NCBI GenBank assembly: GCA_024919175.1
Contig: CP103804.1
Location: forward strand, 1,984,001 to 2,048,000
Direction: 5' to 3'
DNA from: Clostridioides difficile
GTDB lineage: Bacteria > Bacillota > Clostridia > Peptostreptococcales > Peptostreptococcaceae
DNA length: 64,000 nucleotides
How positions within the stretch are numbered: position 1 is the first letter of the stretch; the number at the start of each line of letters is the position of its first letter. The translations under genes and the position numbers were made by a program. Shown in pieces: positions 1 to 9,558 of this stretch. The notes beneath the pieces were generated by a model. It made no database searches. It was not told the DNA's origin and saw only the letters and a program-made list of their open reading frames with translations.

Positions 1-51
1 TTTTTTTTTATTAAGATTAATATAATTTAGAAAGGTTTAGGTGGGAGTACA

Positions 52-624
52 ATGAAGGCTTTAGAGGAAAAGATATTAAGAGAAGGTAGTGTTTCAGGAA
101 ATGATATACTAAAAGTCGATAGTTTTTTAAATCATCAAATTGATGTAGCTTTTTTAAATGAAATAGGAAGAGAATTTAAAGAGAGATTTAATGGAGAAAA
201 GGTAGATAAAATATTTACAATAGAGGCTTCAGGAATAGCTATAGCATCAATTGTTTCACAATACTTTGACAATGCACCTGTAGTTTTTGCAAAAAAATCA
301 GAGTCTAAAAATTTAGATAAGGATGTGTATGAAACTAATGTGTATTCATTTACTAAAGCAAAAGAATATGCAGTAAAAGTTTCTAAAAAGTATATAAACG
401 AAGGCGAAAATATATTGGTAGTAGATGATTTTTTAGCTAATGGAAGAGCAGCTCTTGGGCTTAAAGATTTAATTGAGCAAGCAAATGCAAACTTAGTTGG
501 AGTAGGGATTGTTATTGAAAAAGGATTCCAAGCTGGAGGAGCACTTTTAAAGGCCAATGATGTAAGATTAGAATCTTTAGCAGTAGTTGAATCTATAGAT
601 AATGGAACTGTAAAATTTAGATAA
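52..624 (+). CDS. xpt: Xanthine phosphoribosyltransferase
   Basis: This 190-aa type I phosphoribosyltransferase salvages xanthine to XMP using PRPP in the cytoplasm. The PRPP-binding loop ILVVDDFLANG lies at about residues 121-131, and length and N-terminus match the Xpt family. The start ATG follows GGTGGGAG at a good distance. The window opens on a T-run about 40 bp upstream, which could be the tail of a leader terminator. Xpt genes in this group are often under a purine riboswitch, but any aptamer would lie outside the window, so that is inference only. Confidence 0.95.
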   Translation: MKALEEKILREGSVSGNDILKVDSFLNHQIDVAFLNEIGREFKERFNGEKVDKIFTIEASGIAIASIVSQYFDNAPVVFAKKSESKNLDKDVYETNVYSFTKAKEYAVKVSKKYINEGENILVVDDFLANGRAALGLKDLIEQANANLVGVGIVIEKGFQAGGALLKANDVRLESLAVVESIDNGTVKFR

Positions 625-681
625 TTTATGATATTATATACTTGTGTTTAGCACATATTCTAATTATGGAGGATTTTTTAA

Positions 682-1332
682 ATGAGATTTTTTATAGACA
701 CAGCTAATATTGAAGAAATAAAAGAAGCAAATGATTTAGGTGTAATATGTGGAGTGACTACAAATCCATCTCTAATAGCTAAAGAAGGTAGAGATTTTAT
801 AGAAGTAGTTAAAGAAATCAGTGAGATAGTAGATGGGCCGATAAGTGCAGAAGTAATAAGTTTAGAGCACAAAGGTATGATAGAAGAAGCAGAAAAATTA
901 TCTAAAATACATAAAAATATAGTTATAAAAATACCTATGACAGCAGAAGGCTTAAAGGCAGTAAAAGTATTATCTAGTAAAGGTATAAAAACTAATGTTA
1001 CACTTATATTCTCTGCTGGACAAGCTCTTTTAGCTGCTAGAGCTGGAGCTACATATGTAAGTCCTTTTGTTGGAAGATTAGACGATATATCACAAAATGG
1101 TCTTGATTTAATTGAAGAAATTGTTGACATATTTAGTGTAAATAGTATTGAGGCTCAAATAATAGTTGCTAGTGTTAGAAATCCAATACATGTTTTACAA
1201 GCTGCTAGAATGGGAGCAGATATAGCAACAGTTCCTCTTAAAGTTATAAATCAAATGATTAAGCATCCTTTGACAGACAAAGGAATAGATAGCTTTATGA
1301 AGGATTGGGAAGGTGCTTCTTTAAAATTATAA
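682..1332 (+). CDS. tal: Transaldolase (short TalC/Fsa-type)
   Basis: This 216-aa class I aldolase-fold enzyme most likely transfers dihydroxyacetone units between sedoheptulose-7-P and glyceraldehyde-3-P in the pentose phosphate pathway. The TTNPS motif is near residues 26-30, and the Schiff-base Lys is K83 in VIKIPM. Length is typical of the small transaldolase subfamily, which also contains fructose-6-P aldolases, so the exact reaction is not certain. It sits directly before LevR1 and the transketolase-containing cluster, which fits a role in disposing of pentose phosphates. RBS GGAGG precedes the ATG; a strong terminator follows. Confidence 0.92.
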   Translation: MRFFIDTANIEEIKEANDLGVICGVTTNPSLIAKEGRDFIEVVKEISEIVDGPISAEVISLEHKGMIEEAEKLSKIHKNIVIKIPMTAEGLKAVKVLSSKGIKTNVTLIFSAGQALLAARAGATYVSPFVGRLDDISQNGLDLIEEIVDIFSVNSIEAQIIVASVRNPIHVLQAARMGADIATVPLKVINQMIKHPLTDKGIDSFMKDWEGASLKL

Positions 1333-1386
1333 TTATATAATTATGATTATAAGTATAAGAGAAGCCTTATGGAAATTCTAAGCAAT

Positions 1387-1416
1387 AAGGCTAGGCTATT
1401 TTGCCTAGTCTTATTT
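1387..1416 (+). terminator. Rho-independent terminator after tal
   Basis: A stem of 10 bp (AAGGCTAGGC with GCCTAGTCTT, one G-U pair) is followed by ATTTT. An upstream inverted repeat (AGCCTTAT at 1363-1370, ATAAGGCT at 1385-1392) overlaps its left arm, so the two hairpins cannot form together. This could be a weak read-through control ahead of LevR1. Confidence 0.7.
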
Positions 1417-1467
1417 TGGTGTATAATATATTGAAATAAACTAAAATTTAAAGTAAGGAGGCGAAAT

Positions 1468-4392
1468 ATGGATAAAATATTAAGAGAGATACAAAGAGAA
1501 GACAAAAAAAATCCATACACTGACCAAGAACTTGCTGAAATACTAAATGTAGCTAGGTCTGAAGTAATAGCAGTTAGAAAAAAAAATAATATTTTAGATT
1601 CAAGAGAAAGAAGAAAAAAAATCTTAATAAAAGATATATCTAAAATTGTAAATGAGAATCCTCAAATGTCTGAAAGAAAAATAACTGAAATTTTAACCGA
1701 AAATGGCTATAATATATCAAGAAGTGCAGTATCAAAATTACTAAAAGAAGAAAACTTAAGTCAATCAAAAGGTGAAATTAAAGACAAAGAGCTTGTATCA
1801 TCTGGAAAGCATGTAAAAGTTAGTAAGGCTGTAGAAGAAGATGGATTTGAAGAATTAATAGGTATAAGAGGCAGTTTAAAAGAGAAAGTAAACCTAGCTA
1901 AATCAGCAATAATGTATCCTCCTAATGGTCTTCATACTATAATATATGGGGAAACAGGTGTAGGTAAGAGTGAATTAGCTACATGCATGTACAAATATGC
2001 TGTGAAAAATAATATCAAAGAAGAAAATAGTCCATTCATAGTATTTAACTGTGCAGATTATGCAGAAAATCCTAACCTATTGATAGCTCAGTTATTTGGA
2101 GTAGTAAAAGGTGCATACACAGGAGCAGATGCAAATAGAGAAGGTCTTGTAGAGCAAGCTAATAATGGAATTTTGTTTTTGGATGAAATTCATAGATTAC
2201 CTGCTGCTGGTCAAGAAATATTATTTTCTTTGATAGATAGAGGTGAATTTAGGCGATTAGGAGAGAGTAGTTCTAATAGAAAGGCAAATGTTCTCATAAT
2301 AAGTGCTACAACAGAAAATCCAGATTCTAATCTACTTCAAACATTTAGAAGACGTATACCAATGGTAATAAATTTGCCTAATATGAGTGAAAGACCAAAA
2401 TCTGAAAGATATGAAATAATAATAAAATTCTTTGAAAGAGAAGCAAAAAGAGTAAATAAAAACTTTATAATAACTAAAGAAGTTATGTGTGCACTTATGA
2501 ATTATAAATGTACTGGGAATATAGGGCAATTAAAGAGTGATATACAAGTAACTTGTGCTAGAGCTTTTAGTAAGGCAATATTTTCTAGTGACAAGGTAAT
2601 TATAGATTTAGATAGCTTAAGAGATTATATAAAAAGTGGATATTATGATTGTAATTGTGAAGATGAAAAGTATTCTGAGTTTTCAGTTGAAGATATATAT
2701 ATAGATATTAGTGAATTAGTAAGTGGAAAAAATAGGATTTTGTCTGATAATGAGATAAGTGAAATATACAATTATGCAGAAAAAGAATTGAAGGTTTTAG
2801 AAAGTAAGTGTTTTTCAGAAGAAGAATTAAAAAATGCATTTATAGAAAAGTTAGATAATAAATTTAATGCTATTAAAAACAATAAAAACTTGTCTGATAG
2901 GAGAAGTAGAATAGACTGGGGTGGACAATTAAAAGAATCCACACTAGAGATAATGGACAAAGTAATTGTATTTATTAAAGAGCAATTTAAGCATGTAAAT
3001 CAAGGGCTATATTTAGCTTTAGCAATTCATATTGAACATGCTATAGACAGAATAAAAGATGGAAAAACTATAATAAATCCAAGTTTGGATAAGATAAAAG
3101 CATCAATGCCAATGGAATATGAATTATCCAGATATGTAATGGGAATAGTGGAAGATTTAACACAAGTTACATTTCCTGAGGATGAACTTGGATATTTAGC
3201 TTATTATATAAATAAATTTTGTTACAATGAAGAAAGTATAAAAGATAAAGTAAAGGTAGTTATAGTTACACATGGTAAAGTTGGAATTGAAATGTCTAAT
3301 GTTGTAAATCATATTCTTGGTATAGAATGTACATTGGGTATAGAAATAGCACTTACAGATTCACCAACAGAAGGCATAGAACACGTATTAGAAGAACTTA
3401 AAAAGATAGAAGCACAAAAAGGAATCTTAGTTCTAATTGATATGGGTTCTTTAGTAATTCTTGGTGATGAGGTTGAAAAAAGACTTGGTATTAGATGCAA
3501 AACTGTAAACAGGGTGGATACGTTATTAGCAATGGAAGCAGGAAAATTGGCTACAATTGAAGGGAAAAGCTTAGATGGTATAATAGCGGATTTAAAGAAA
3601 AATAAAAATTATGCTATGGTAAACACAAATAAATTTAGTTATAGAAAAAATGAATATGGAAAGAAAAATGTAATTATTACATTATGTTTAAGTGGAGTAG
3701 GTACAGCTTTAAACTTAAAGGAGCATATAGAAAAGCAAATTGAAGAATATGATACTTCAATTGAAGTAAAGCCAATTGCTTTTTTAAATAATAATTTAGA
3801 AGATGAATTAAATGACATTGAATCTGAATATAATATTATTGCTATTTGTGGCACAATTGATATAGATTATAAAAATGTACCTTTTATTTCTTATAATGAG
3901 GTACTTGGAAAAAATGGAATTAACAAGGTGCTAGAACATTTAAATAATAAACAACCATCTTTGAGTAGTGATAATCAATTGAATAATTTAATACATGAAG
4001 ATTTGATTTTATATGATTTTGAAGGAATTTCAAAGGAGTATATAATCGATACTCTTGTATCAAAGCTTGAAGAAGGTGGGTATGTGGACTCAAAATATAT
4101 ACTAAGTGTGTATAAGAGAGAAGCTATGGGAAGTGTTGTAATGGCTTCAAAAGTTGCTGTACCACATGGGCTTCCAGAAAATGTTATAAAGCCAGCAATA
4201 GCTATAGCAAGATTAAATAAACCTATAGTATGGGACAATAAATTTATGGTGGATTTAGTGGTTTTATTAGCACTTAAAGAGAATAATAAAAAAGAAATAC
4301 GAAGCTTATTTTCAAAGATTAATGACCAGCATACATTGGAAATTTTATTAAATACTGAAGATAAAAATGAAATAAAAAAGATATTAAGTTAA
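1468..4392 (+). CDS. LevR-family sigma-54-dependent PTS regulator (LevR1)
   Basis: This 974-aa activator has an N-terminal HTH (residues 1-95) and an AAA+ sigma-54 interaction domain with Walker A GETGVGKS (161-168), GAYTGA (215-220; GAFTGA in most relatives) and Walker B/DEIHRL near 235-243. After that come a PRD (AIHIEHAIDR), an EIIA-Man-like domain (VTHGKVG), an EIIB-like stretch and a C-terminal EIIA-Fru/Gat-like domain with a candidate phospho-His in VPHG. It probably opens sigma-54 promoters in response to PTS phosphorylation. The most likely target is the sigma-54 promoter of gatA at 11454, 7 kb downstream, because no nearer sigma-54 site was seen. A TATAAT lies at 1422-1427 and RBS AAGGAGG precedes the ATG. 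Confidence 0.9.
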   Translation: MDKILREIQREDKKNPYTDQELAEILNVARSEVIAVRKKNNILDSRERRKKILIKDISKIVNENPQMSERKITEILTENGYNISRSAVSKLLKEENLSQSKGEIKDKELVSSGKHVKVSKAVEEDGFEELIGIRGSLKEKVNLAKSAIMYPPNGLHTIIYGETGVGKSELATCMYKYAVKNNIKEENSPFIVFNCADYAENPNLLIAQLFGVVKGAYTGADANREGLVEQANNGILFLDEIHRLPAAGQEILFSLIDRGEFRRLGESSSNRKANVLIISATTENPDSNLLQTFRRRIPMVINLPNMSERPKSERYEIIIKFFEREAKRVNKNFIITKEVMCALMNYKCTGNIGQLKSDIQVTCARAFSKAIFSSDKVIIDLDSLRDYIKSGYYDCNCEDEKYSEFSVEDIYIDISELVSGKNRILSDNEISEIYNYAEKELKVLESKCFSEEELKNAFIEKLDNKFNAIKNNKNLSDRRSRIDWGGQLKESTLEIMDKVIVFIKEQFKHVNQGLYLALAIHIEHAIDRIKDGKTIINPSLDKIKASMPMEYELSRYVMGIVEDLTQVTFPEDELGYLAYYINKFCYNEESIKDKVKVVIVTHGKVGIEMSNVVNHILGIECTLGIEIALTDSPTEGIEHVLEELKKIEAQKGILVLIDMGSLVILGDEVEKRLGIRCKTVNRVDTLLAMEAGKLATIEGKSLDGIIADLKKNKNYAMVNTNKFSYRKNEYGKKNVIITLCLSGVGTALNLKEHIEKQIEEYDTSIEVKPIAFLNNNLEDELNDIESEYNIIAICGTIDIDYKNVPFISYNEVLGKNGINKVLEHLNNKQPSLSSDNQLNNLIHEDLILYDFEGISKEYIIDTLVSKLEEGGYVDSKYILSVYKREAMGSVVMASKVAVPHGLPENVIKPAIAIARLNKPIVWDNKFMVDLVVLLALKENNKKEIRSLFSKINDQHTLEILLNTEDKNEIKKILS

Positions 4393-4491
4393 TTTTCAAT
4401 ATGAAAAACGATATAAAAAATTAAACAGAAAATTTGTTTTAGTACAAGTTTTAAGGAAAGTTTAATTGATAGATAGTTAATTGTTTAGTAT

Positions 4492-4545
4492 AAGGTTAAT
4501 ACCATAAAATTGATTTATTTGATTTTATAGTGTTAGCCTTTTTTA
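4492..4545 (+). terminator. Terminator after LevR1
   Basis: Complementary arms AAGGTTAATAC and GTGTTAGCCTT (G-U pairs allowed), with a second inner ATAAAAT/ATTTTAT pairing, are followed by TTTTTTA. Confidence 0.75.
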
Positions 4546-5105
4546 TTTGTAGATAGTAAACATGTAAAATAATAATTATTAATGATTTTGTTATTTTTCA
4601 TAGGCTTGTTATAAATAATTAAAAAATAAATATATTACTAAAATACAGGTATATATAATAAGCATTTTTTATATGTTAAAAGATATATGCCACATAGATT
4701 TTTTAAACATAAAGACATTGTTATATAAACAGAAAAAATATCTAAACTATTCCAAAATTAATATATAGAGGCTATAATAAGGATAGGTTATTTTTTTTAA
4801 AAGTGCTATTTAATTATTTTTAGTAATTAATAGAATATTAAACTATATTTAATAAATTATAACTATTAATCTTTTTATTTTTTAGCAACTGATTATTCTA
4901 AGATTAGTAATCAATACATTAATTTCTTATTTTCTTAAGTAATGGAGGGTAGTGGGAAATAACGATTTTTGTATAAATAAATGCATTAAATTATTATTAA
5001 TCTAAAATTGTATTATACAATAATTTACTTGTTAAGTTTAAATTAAAGTCGAAATTTTTTAATTGTTCATACATATTTAGATTTAATTATTCAAGGGGAT
5101 ATTAT
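4546..5105. other. Intergenic region, no gene seen
   Basis: This is AT-rich sequence upstream of the EAL protein. I found no ORF with a ribosome site, no recognisable riboswitch core and no clear promoter. It may hold a long 5' leader. Confidence 0.5.
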
Positions 5106-7391
5106 ATGAGTGTAAAAAGAAAAACTTTAAACAGTACACAAATGGTTAGAACAATAGCAATAGTATTCATAGTTATATGCTTTTTTATGGGGATAGTATG
5201 CTTTAAATATTATTGTAAATTGCGAAATACTGTGCAAGAGGAAAGTAGTAACTATCTTCAAGAAATATCTAATAGAATAGGTAGTAATGTAAGTAAAATT
5301 ATTGATGATAGTTACTCTATATTAGATACAATAGCATCAATAATAAAAAATACGAATATTGATTCTTTTCAAAAAGCAAAGCCTATAATGGATTCTCAAA
5401 AAAAATACTGGGATTGCCAAGATATTATGATGATTGATGAAAATGGAGTTGCATATAATTCTGATGGTAAATCAGTATCTCTTAGTAGTGATACATACCT
5501 TCAAGATGCTGTCATAAATAAAAAAGAATCTATGTCTGTATCACAAATGATAGACAATAAAGAATGTATAGTTTTTGCCATACCACTAGATAATGTGAAT
5601 GTTGACAATAAGAATATAGTTGCACTTGCAATAAGTTATTCTCCTGAATCATTTGATAAAGTACTGTCTATGACTTCATTTAACAATCAAGCATATTCAC
5701 ATATTATTAATAAAGATGGTACTGTTGTAGTTCGTTCATCATCTGTCATTGCTGAAAAAACAGGATATAATATACTTAGTACTATAAGTCAATCTCAATT
5801 AGACTCTAACAGTGACTTCAATAAAATGAAGAATGATATAAATAATAATATTAGTGGGCAAATAGGATTTAAATTAAATGGTTCACATGAATACATGGTA
5901 TATATTCCTATTGGACAGGAAGATTGGTATCTATTAACTTTTGTACCAGTATCTGTAGTAAATGCAAAATCCAATTTATTGTTAAAGATTACATTATTAT
6001 TATGTGGTTTTATAACACTAGCATTTGCAATTCTTACAATAGTTTTGGTAATATCTTTTTATCGACATAAGAAGAATCTAGAACAGATTGCATATGTAGA
6101 TACTGTGACTGGAGGAAATACAATACAACGATTTTATAATATTTCAGGTGATTTATTGAAGCAATCAACTGAACAATATGCGCTTGTATATATGAATATT
6201 GAAAAGTTTAAAATGCTAAATGACCAGTTTGGAAGAGAAGCAGGGGATTCTATATTACGTGGAGTATATGATGGTATAACATCTCTTTTAGCTCCTAATG
6301 AATGTATGGGAAGGTTATTTGCAGACAATTTCTGTGTACTTATATCATATAGTGAAGATTTATCTCTCACTAAAAGATTTGAAGATTGGTATAATGCTAT
6401 CATGAAAAATTCTGGAAAATATGGATTTGAATGGGCTTCTCTTTCTATCCAGTTTGGTGTTTTTATAATTAATGATACTTCTATGGAATTTCCATACATG
6501 ACTGACCGTGCAAAACTTGCACTTCGTGATTCCACAAAAGATTTTAAAAACAATAAGATAAAGTACTCTATTTATAATGAAAAAGTTCGTCAACAATTAG
6601 TACGTGAAAAACAATTAGAAGATATGATGGAAAAGGCTTTAGAAGATGGAGAATTCCAAATATATTTACAGCCTAAATATATGACTGAAAATGAGAAAAT
6701 AGGAGGCGCAGAGGCATTAGTACGTTGGATTAGTAAATCAGAAGGTATGATTTATCCAGATGCATTTATCCCACTGTTTGAGAAAAATGGCTTTATTGTA
6801 AATATAGATTTATGTGTATTTGAAAATGTATGTAGGACTTTACAAAGATGGATAGATGAAGGAAAAGAATTGATAAAAATCTCTGTAAACTGTTCAAGGA
6901 TTCAGTTAAAAGATGAGAATTTTCTAGATAAGTATTATGAGATTTTCTCTCATTATAGTGTGCCTGCACAGTATATTGAAATTGAGCTGACAGAAAACAT
7001 GGTATATGAAGATACTGAACGTTTATCTGATATTATAGATGAAATTCACTCAATAGGATTTGGATGTTCTATGGATGATTTTGGAAGTGGGTATTCTTCA
7101 CTAAATCTTATACAGGATATACCTGTAGATACATTAAAATTAGATAAAATATTTTTTAGAAATACTAAAAACAACTATGATCGTACTAAGTCTGTAGTAA
7201 GTAGTATCATTAATATGGCAAAATCACTTTCTATGACTACTGTGGCAGAAGGTGTTGAAGATTATAATCAAGTAAAAATGTTAAAAGAAATTGGTTGTGA
7301 CTATATTCAAGGATATGTATTTGCAAAACCAATGCCAATTTCAAATTTTGAAGAACTTTTATTTGGGTTACCAGAAAATAACGAGGAGTGA
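5106..7391 (+). CDS. Membrane Cache-GGDEF-EAL protein, probable c-di-GMP phosphodiesterase
   Basis: This 761-aa protein has TM1 (about residues 16-37), an extracellular dCache-like sensor (about 45-290), TM2 (about 295-322), a GGDEF-like domain (about 335-490) and an EAL domain (about 505-750). The GGDEF signature is degenerate (RLFADNF), so cyclase activity is unlikely. The EAL domain keeps the key motifs EALVRW, ELTEN, MDDFGSGYSS, LKLDK, AEGVED and QGY, so it should hydrolyse c-di-GMP. The degenerate domain may bind GTP as an allosteric input (family precedent). The stop is 6 bp before the next gene, whose RBS overlaps this gene's end, so the two are probably co-transcribed and may form one sensing unit. 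Confidence 0.9.
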   Translation: MSVKRKTLNSTQMVRTIAIVFIVICFFMGIVCFKYYCKLRNTVQEESSNYLQEISNRIGSNVSKIIDDSYSILDTIASIIKNTNIDSFQKAKPIMDSQKKYWDCQDIMMIDENGVAYNSDGKSVSLSSDTYLQDAVINKKESMSVSQMIDNKECIVFAIPLDNVNVDNKNIVALAISYSPESFDKVLSMTSFNNQAYSHIINKDGTVVVRSSSVIAEKTGYNILSTISQSQLDSNSDFNKMKNDINNNISGQIGFKLNGSHEYMVYIPIGQEDWYLLTFVPVSVVNAKSNLLLKITLLLCGFITLAFAILTIVLVISFYRHKKNLEQIAYVDTVTGGNTIQRFYNISGDLLKQSTEQYALVYMNIEKFKMLNDQFGREAGDSILRGVYDGITSLLAPNECMGRLFADNFCVLISYSEDLSLTKRFEDWYNAIMKNSGKYGFEWASLSIQFGVFIINDTSMEFPYMTDRAKLALRDSTKDFKNNKIKYSIYNEKVRQQLVREKQLEDMMEKALEDGEFQIYLQPKYMTENEKIGGAEALVRWISKSEGMIYPDAFIPLFEKNGFIVNIDLCVFENVCRTLQRWIDEGKELIKISVNCSRIQLKDENFLDKYYEIFSHYSVPAQYIEIELTENMVYEDTERLSDIIDEIHSIGFGCSMDDFGSGYSSLNLIQDIPVDTLKLDKIFFRNTKNNYDRTKSVVSSIINMAKSLSMTTVAEGVEDYNQVKMLKEIGCDYIQGYVFAKPMPISNFEELLFGLPENNEE

Positions 7392-7397
7392 TACTAT

Positions 7398-9317
7398 ATG
7401 CTACAATGTTTGAAGCTTAAATGTTTAAAACACTTTTATAAAATCAAACTATCCTTGGTATTAATTTTACTTAGTATTTTTGTGACTTTTATAACTTGTG
7501 GATGTGCAAAAAATGAAACAGAAGATATTTTAACACAAAAAGTAACCCAAGATAATCGAACTCCTATTACTATTTTGGTGAAGTATGCTTTTTCAATTAA
7601 TAATTTTGAAAAAATTGTTGAAGAAAAATTTCCTAATATTGATATTGTCCAAGTTGGAAACTATACAGCTAATACTACTCTAGCAGAGGAATATAAAATA
7701 CGTCTAGAACATGATGATTTAACTGATATAGTTATGACTTGGCCACTAGATGTAGGAGAGGAATATTGGGATGACCGACTTATTGATTTGTCTGGTATGA
7801 CATTTACCAGTAAATATAATACATCTATGCTTAAGCCTATTACTAGAGATGGAAAACTTTATTATTTACCAGGTCCTGCAACTATACGTGCTATTGTCTA
7901 TAATAAAACGTTATTTGAAGAAAATGGTTGGGATGTTCCTAAAAATTATAATGAGTTTGTTGAACTATGTCAAAAAATTGAGAAAACTGGTATACGTTCA
8001 TTACAATTGAGTCTTGGCAATGAGGAAGTATTGGATACACCATTTATTGGTTTTAACTATGCAAATAGTTTTAGTAAACCTGAAGATGCAAAGTGGCTTG
8101 ATAATTATAATAACGGAAATGGAAGTTTTGGTGACCACTTTAAGCCTTCTTTAGATGTTTTTCAGGAACTTATCCAAAAAGGTATATTGAAGAAGAATGA
8201 TTTGAATCTACATTATCAAGATAGTCAAAATATGTTATTTACTCGTCAGTGTGCTATGACAGAAGACTCCAATTTATTAGGACATTCAGCTTTTGCTCAA
8301 ACTGGGTCTACTGATGAATTTGCTCTTATGCCATTTTTTAGCCCTGGAGAAGATGGAGATTGGGCTAGACTGTATATGGTTTGTTATATTGGTCTTAATA
8401 AACACTTAACTGAATCAAAAAATAAAGAAAAATATGATTTAGTAATGCAGTTGATGGATTATATTAGTACACCTGAAGGTCAAAAAGCATTATCTAGTGA
8501 TGCTGGAGGTATGTTTTCAAGCTTAAAAGGTATGGCACTGCCAAGTGAACCTGAACTACAACCTTTATTACCATCTTTAGAACATGGACGATATGCTATT
8601 TTTCCTACTTTTAAAAATATTCAAAGCTCATTACGTAATGGTCTTGCTGGAATGATAAATGGAACATTAGATAAAAATGATGTCATAAAAATGGTTGATA
8701 AACAGAATACATCTTCTTCAAAAGTTATAAGTCCTAAGATAATTGGAAATGCTACAAATGATTTTTCTATGATTGAAACAGGGAATCTTATAACAGATGC
8801 TATGCGTGCTAAAAGTGGGTGTGAAATTGCATTGTTTTTAGATAATGGTAAAGATGGACGCTATAATGGTAAGGGTGTTAGTGCTAAGTTTTATAAAGGT
8901 GATATTACTACAACAGATATACAGCGTGTATTTCCAGATTTAAAGCATGGAGAAACTGGAACACTATGGAAGATAACTATGACTGGTAAAGACCTTCTTG
9001 ATACTTTAGAACATTCTATAACTGTGGATAATAATAGTAGTGGATGGTTTTATTATTTTTCTGGTCTTAAAATGGATTACTCTCCAACAGATAAGCCAGG
9101 CAAACGAATTAAAAAAATTACAACTGCAGAAGGAGACTCTATAGATTTAAATAAATCATATTCAATTGCTGTTATGGACTATAGTGTTCCAGAAAAATAT
9201 ATTAAGAAGTGTGATAAGACAAACATTAAAATTACAGATATTATAACAGAATATATAGAAAAACAAAAAAATGTTTCTCCTAGTGAAGACAAGAGGTTTG
9301 TAGTAGTGAAACCTTAA
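7398..9317 (+). CDS. Solute-binding lipoprotein fused to a 5'-nucleotidase C-terminal domain
   Basis: This 639-aa exported protein starts with a basic/hydrophobic signal and a Cys-containing lipobox-like end (FITCGC, about residues 30-36), so it is probably a lipoprotein. Residues about 50-420 resemble ABC family 1 sugar solute-binding proteins (YNKTLFEENGW, the NEFVELCQKI region). Residues about 455-620 match the 5'-nucleotidase C-terminal domain: GNLITDAMR, GDITTTDIQRVFP, ITMTGKDLLDTLEHS, FSGLKMDYSP and SYSIAVMDY. The metallophosphatase domain that carries nucleotidase catalysis is absent, so it likely binds rather than cleaves a nucleotide-like or sugar ligand. No ABC permease is adjacent; it pairs with the Cache-EAL protein. 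Confidence 0.85.
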   Translation: MLQCLKLKCLKHFYKIKLSLVLILLSIFVTFITCGCAKNETEDILTQKVTQDNRTPITILVKYAFSINNFEKIVEEKFPNIDIVQVGNYTANTTLAEEYKIRLEHDDLTDIVMTWPLDVGEEYWDDRLIDLSGMTFTSKYNTSMLKPITRDGKLYYLPGPATIRAIVYNKTLFEENGWDVPKNYNEFVELCQKIEKTGIRSLQLSLGNEEVLDTPFIGFNYANSFSKPEDAKWLDNYNNGNGSFGDHFKPSLDVFQELIQKGILKKNDLNLHYQDSQNMLFTRQCAMTEDSNLLGHSAFAQTGSTDEFALMPFFSPGEDGDWARLYMVCYIGLNKHLTESKNKEKYDLVMQLMDYISTPEGQKALSSDAGGMFSSLKGMALPSEPELQPLLPSLEHGRYAIFPTFKNIQSSLRNGLAGMINGTLDKNDVIKMVDKQNTSSSKVISPKIIGNATNDFSMIETGNLITDAMRAKSGCEIALFLDNGKDGRYNGKGVSAKFYKGDITTTDIQRVFPDLKHGETGTLWKITMTGKDLLDTLEHSITVDNNSSGWFYYFSGLKMDYSPTDKPGKRIKKITTAEGDSIDLNKSYSIAVMDYSVPEKYIKKCDKTNIKITDIITEYIEKQKNVSPSEDKRFVVVKP

Positions 9318-9379
9318 CAAATTAAATGAATATATAGGTGTAAATAATAATTCTTTTTTATATTAATTTATAAAACTTT

Positions 9380-9423
9380 AAAGCAGGTGTTATAACAACA
9401 TAAAAGTTGGCACCTGCTTTTTA
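9380..9423 (+). terminator. Terminator between convergent genes
   Basis: Arms AAAGCAGGTG and CACCTGCTTT enclose a loop of about 21 nt and are followed by T residues. It ends the EAL/SBP unit. Confidence 0.8.
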
Positions 9424-9460
9424 TATTAAAATTAAGGAATAGAATAAATTAATATATTTG

Positions 9461-9553
9461 TATGGTAGAAATGTTCCTACAGGTGTATTTTAAGTAAAGG
9501 TTAGTGAAAGTAGGACATATAAAGTTATTGTAACAGGGAAAAAAGCAGTGTAA
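9461..9553 (+). pseudogene. Possible decayed gene tail (surface-protein-like)
   Basis: One frame reads YGRNVPTGVF, a stop, then VKVSESRTYKVIVTGKKAV and a second stop at 9551-9553. The TYKVIVTGKKAV stretch looks like an Ig-like or surface-protein beta strand. There is no start codon or ribosome site. I treat it as a relic with low certainty. Confidence 0.3.
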
Positions 9554-9558
9554 GTTTT

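Noticed and set aside
135..557. Antisense ORFs such as the 140-aa frame opposite xpt and similar frames opposite other genes
   Set aside because: They are shadows of strongly coding sequence with no ribosome site and composition explained by the sense frame.
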